Assembly (NCBI RefSeq): GCF_024622195.1
Contig: NZ_JANKBI010000017.1
Location: 1-64,000 of the forward strand
DNA: 64,000 nt
Source: Murimonas intestini
GTDB lineage: Bacteria > Bacillota > Clostridia > Lachnospirales > Lachnospiraceae
Direction of reading: 5' to 3'
Below the pieces are notes generated by a model that was given only the letters and a program-made list of their open reading frames with translations, did no database searches and was not told where the DNA came from. The translations under genes and the position numbers were made by a program. Below, one piece after another: positions 60,929 through 64,000 of the stretch (position 1 is its first letter; each line of letters begins with the position of its first letter).

Positions 60929-63772
60929 TTACTTTTTTAAATATTTTTTTACATATTTTCCTGTATAGGACGCAGGATTCTCCGCCACCTCCTCAGGGGT
61001 TCCTGTAGCTACTATCGTGCCGCCTCTGTCACCGCCCTCCGGACCGATGTCTATTATATAATCTGCTGTTTTTATAACATCCAGATTATGCTCGATCACC
61101 ACTACTGTATTGCCGCCCTCCGCCAGTCTCTGAAGGATCTCTATCAGCTTATGGACATCGGCAAAATGAAGGCCTGTGGTCGGTTCATCCAGGATGTAGA
61201 TAGTCTTTCCTGTACTGCGCCTGCTCAGTTCTGTAGCCAGCTTGATCCTCTGTGCCTCTCCCCCTGAAAGTGTGGTGGACGGCTGACCCAGCTTGATGTA
61301 TGACAGCCCCACATCATACAGTGTCTCTATTTTCCTGCGAATAGAAGGTACATTTTCAAAAAAGGTAACTGCTTCCTCCACAGTCATATCCAATACATCA
61401 TATATGCTCTTACCTTTATATTTAACCTCCAGAGTCTCTCTGTTATACCGTTTGCCGCCGCATACTTCACAGGGAACATACACGTCCGGCAGGAAATGCA
61501 TCTCTATCTTAAGGATCCCGTCACCGCTGCAGGCTTCACATCTTCCGCCCTTTACATTAAAACTGAAACGCCCTTTCTTATATCCTTTCGCCTTTGCATC
61601 TGCAGTAGATGCGAAAAGATCACGTATCTGGTCAAACACGCCGGTATAAGTGGCGGGATTGGATCTGGGTGTGCGCCCAATGGGAGACTGGTCAATATCT
61701 ATTACCTTGTCCAGCTGTTCGATTCCTTCTATGGCCTTATGTTTTCCCGGTATCACCCTGGCTCTGTTCAGTTTCTTTGCAAGATACTTATACAGGATCT
61801 CGTTTACAAGCGAACTCTTTCCTGAGCCGGAGACACCTGTCACACATGTCATTACTCCCAGAGGGAAATCCACATCAATATTTTTCAGGTTGTTTTCTGC
61901 TGCGCCTTTTACATGCAGGAATCCTGTCGGCTTCTTTCTTACCTCCGGTACAGGTATTTTTATCCTGCCGCTCAGATATGCTCCTGTGACAGACTTCTCA
62001 TTAGCCATAATCTGCTCAGCCGTTCCTGCTGCTATCACTTCACCGCCGTGTTCCCCTGCTCCGGGACCAATATCTACGATATAGTCAGCTGCAAACATAG
62101 TATCCTCATCGTGCTCCACAACGATCAGCGTGTTTCCCAGGTCACGGAGATTGTCCAGAGTTCTGAGAAGCTTGTCATTATCTCTCTGATGAAGTCCGAT
62201 ACTCGGCTCATCCAGGATATAGGCAACACCAACCAGGCCCGATCCAATCTGTGTGGCAAGACGTATTCTCTGGGCTTCACCGCCTGAAAGGCTTCCCGTC
62301 GCCCTTGACAATGTCAGGTACTCAAGCCCCACATCCATCAAAAATCCTATCCTGGCCCGTATTTCCTTCAGGATCTGATGACCTATCATCTCCTGGTGGT
62401 CCGTCAGAACAAGCTCATTCAGGAATTTCTGGAGCTTAGCTATGGACATAGATGTTATCTCATAAATATTTTTATCAGCGATTGTGACTGCCAGGGCTTC
62501 CTTTTTCAGTCTCTGCCCATGGCATGTCTTACAGGGTGTGATCCGCATGAATGCCTCATACTCCTGCTTCATGGACTCGGAGCCTGTCTCCCTGTACCGC
62601 CTCTCCACATTCTTTATCAGGCCTTCAAAGGCTACATCATAGACACCTTCACCTCTCTGGCCTCTGTAGTGGACCTTAACCTCCCGGCCTCCTGTTCCGT
62701 GGATGAGCATGTCCCTTATTTTCTCAGGCAGCTGGTCATAAGGAGTGCTCAGATCAAATTTATATTCCTTGGCCAGAGCATCCAGGATAGCTCTTGTGAA
62801 GCTTCCCTTGTCCGTACATGACTGCCATCCCATGACTGCTATTGCCCCGTCATTGATGCTGAGAGTCTTATCAGGTATCATCAGTTCTTCATCAAATTCC
62901 ATCTTGTAGCCCAGTCCAAAGCAGTCAGGACACGCTCCAAAAGGATTATTAAAGGAAAAGCTTCTTGGCTCTATCTCATCCACGCTGATCCCACAGTCCG
63001 GACAAGAGAAGCTCTGGCTGAACCTGAGAGGTTCCCCGCCCTGTACATCCACGATCGCCAGGCCTTCCGCCAGGTTCAGGACATTTTCCAGGGAATCTGT
63101 AAGACGCTTTTCAATCCCGGGCCTGACTACAAGACGGTCCACAACAATTTCAATATTATGCTTTTTATTTTTATCCAGCTTTATCTCTTCAGACAGGTCA
63201 TACGTACTTCCGTCCACCTGAACTCTCACATAACCGCTTCTCTTAGCCTGATCAAAGAGCTTTACATGCTCTCCCTTACGCCCTCTGACTACAGGCGCAA
63301 GTAGCTGGATCCTTGTCTTCTCCGGAAGTGTCATGACATGGTCTACCATCTGGTCTACAGTCTGTTTTTTTATCTCTTTGCCGCACTTTGGACAGTGGGG
63401 GATACCGATTCTCGCATATAGCAGCCTGAAATAATCATATATCTCCGTCACAGTCCCGACTGTAGACCTGGGATTCCTGTTTGTAGATTTCTGGTCTATG
63501 GAAATGGCGGGCGGCAGCCCCTCTATGCTCTCCACATCCGGTTTTTCCATCTGTCCTAGAAACTGCCTCGCATATGAGGACAGGGACTCCATATAGCGTC
63601 TCTGTCCTTCCGCATAAATAGTATCAAATGCCAGTGAGGATTTTCCTGATCCTGAGAGTCCTGTCAGAACTACAAACTCATTTCTTGGGATATTCAGGTC
63701 AATGTTTTTCAGATTGTGCTCATTGGCACCTCTTATCTTTATATATTGCTTCTCGTTCGTTTTCGTTGTCAT
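60929..63772 (-). CDS. uvrA: Excinuclease ABC subunit A
   Basis: This 947-residue protein is a full-length UvrA. It has two ABC ATPase modules, with Walker A GLSGSGKSSLAFDT near residue 36 and GVSGSGKSSLVNE near 640, and two LSGGEAQRI signatures. Zinc sites include CPDCGISVDE...ACPDCFGLG and the later CEACSGDG...CEVCGG. With UvrB it finds bulky DNA damage. The start overlaps the uvrB stop as ATGA, so the two are coupled. Confidence 0.98.
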   Translation of the reverse strand: MTTKTNEKQYIKIRGANEHNLKNIDLNIPRNEFVVLTGLSGSGKSSLAFDTIYAEGQRRYMESLSSYARQFLGQMEKPDVESIEGLPPAISIDQKSTNRNPRSTVGTVTEIYDYFRLLYARIGIPHCPKCGKEIKKQTVDQMVDHVMTLPEKTRIQLLAPVVRGRKGEHVKLFDQAKRSGYVRVQVDGSTYDLSEEIKLDKNKKHNIEIVVDRLVVRPGIEKRLTDSLENVLNLAEGLAIVDVQGGEPLRFSQSFSCPDCGISVDEIEPRSFSFNNPFGACPDCFGLGYKMEFDEELMIPDKTLSINDGAIAVMGWQSCTDKGSFTRAILDALAKEYKFDLSTPYDQLPEKIRDMLIHGTGGREVKVHYRGQRGEGVYDVAFEGLIKNVERRYRETGSESMKQEYEAFMRITPCKTCHGQRLKKEALAVTIADKNIYEITSMSIAKLQKFLNELVLTDHQEMIGHQILKEIRARIGFLMDVGLEYLTLSRATGSLSGGEAQRIRLATQIGSGLVGVAYILDEPSIGLHQRDNDKLLRTLDNLRDLGNTLIVVEHDEDTMFAADYIVDIGPGAGEHGGEVIAAGTAEQIMANEKSVTGAYLSGRIKIPVPEVRKKPTGFLHVKGAAENNLKNIDVDFPLGVMTCVTGVSGSGKSSLVNEILYKYLAKKLNRARVIPGKHKAIEGIEQLDKVIDIDQSPIGRTPRSNPATYTGVFDQIRDLFASTADAKAKGYKKGRFSFNVKGGRCEACSGDGILKIEMHFLPDVYVPCEVCGGKRYNRETLEVKYKGKSIYDVLDMTVEEAVTFFENVPSIRRKIETLYDVGLSYIKLGQPSTTLSGGEAQRIKLATELSRRSTGKTIYILDEPTTGLHFADVHKLIEILQRLAEGGNTVVVIEHNLDVIKTADYIIDIGPEGGDRGGTIVATGTPEEVAENPASYTGKYVKKYLKK

Positions 63773-64000
63773 CCTTCATCAATCTCCTGCAACTGCTTCT
63801 TCAGCGTTATCATCTTGTCACGCAGCTCTGCCGCTGATTCAAAATCAAGCTCTGCCGCTGCCTTCTTCATCTTCTTCTGAACCTCACCGATCAGTTTTTC
63901 CAGTTCTTCCCTGCTCATAGATTCAGGATCCTTTTCAAATTCCATCTCTTCCTTTGCAACTTCCCTGGAAATGCTGATCAGGTCCCTGACGGCTTTCTTT
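63769..64000 (-). CDS. uvrB: Excinuclease ABC subunit B, C-terminal end
   Basis: Only the last 76 or so codons are in the window; the gene continues beyond the right edge. The visible part reads KKAVRDLISISREVAKEE, then SREELEKLIGEVQKKMKKAA and AELDFESAAELRDKMITLKK, ending QLQEIDEG. The latter is the UVR domain by which UvrB meets UvrC. The stop TGA overlaps the uvrA start. Confidence 0.95.
   Translation of the reverse strand, partial: KKAVRDLISISREVAKEEMEFEKDPESMSREELEKLIGEVQKKMKKAAAELDFESAAELRDKMITLKKQLQEIDEG

Overview
The window looks like the chromosome of a low-to-medium G+C clostridial Firmicute, most likely a Lachnospiraceae-type gut bacterium. Evidence for this is the mix of genes (cdaA-cdaR, mreB/mbl, recD2, uvrBA, BCCT transporter, LicD proteins, long secreted proteins built of 20-residue GW...WYY repeats), AGGAGG-type ribosome sites and consensus sigma-A promoters. 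The species cannot be named from the sequence alone.

Left part (about 0.8-39.7 kb, all on the minus strand, read right to left): one very large surface-polysaccharide locus. A strong promoter near 39.74 kb faces into two LicD genes, a Wzx flippase, several family-2 glycosyltransferases, DUF2304/DUF2142 membrane proteins, rmlD, two tandem split membrane-protein pairs, a polyprenyl-phosphate sugar-phosphotransferase, an ABC exporter pair, UDP-galactopyranose mutase with a GlfT2-like galactofuranosyltransferase, and a beta-helix protein. Next comes a CDP-3,6-dideoxysugar block (rfbF, rfbG, rfbH) followed by a thiamine-diphosphate enzyme and an SDR reductase. That order matches the yersiniose pathway of Yersinia. 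The operon closes with a GT2, a large GT87-like fusion, a second flippase, a TarI/TarJ-like CDP-polyol module, a third LicD and a pentulose-phosphate epimerase. A decayed IS21 element borders it on the left.

Middle part (39.9-51.7 kb): a phosphocholine-centred module. It holds a secreted Pce-type phosphorylcholine esterase with choline-binding repeats, a choline-binding amidase, a choline-binding L,D-transpeptidase, and a BCCT transporter co-transcribed with a wHTH-LicC-LicA fusion protein. The fusion gene's promoter carries three copies of a TGTTCAA-type element that look like an autoregulatory operator. A small XRE-Uma2 gene pair sits inside this module. Together with the LicD genes next door this gives uptake, activation, attachment, reading and removal of surface phosphocholine in one 50-kb neighbourhood. 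The LicC domain, however, has lost its usual signature residues.

Right part (51.7-64 kb, minus strand): conserved housekeeping genes. These are an HPr-like protein, cdaR, cdaA, two unknown membrane proteins, comFC, recD2, mreB/mbl, uvrA and the end of uvrB. A duplicated 38-bp palindromic element lies between comFC and the next gene, and a cluster of hairpins lies between uvrA and mreB.
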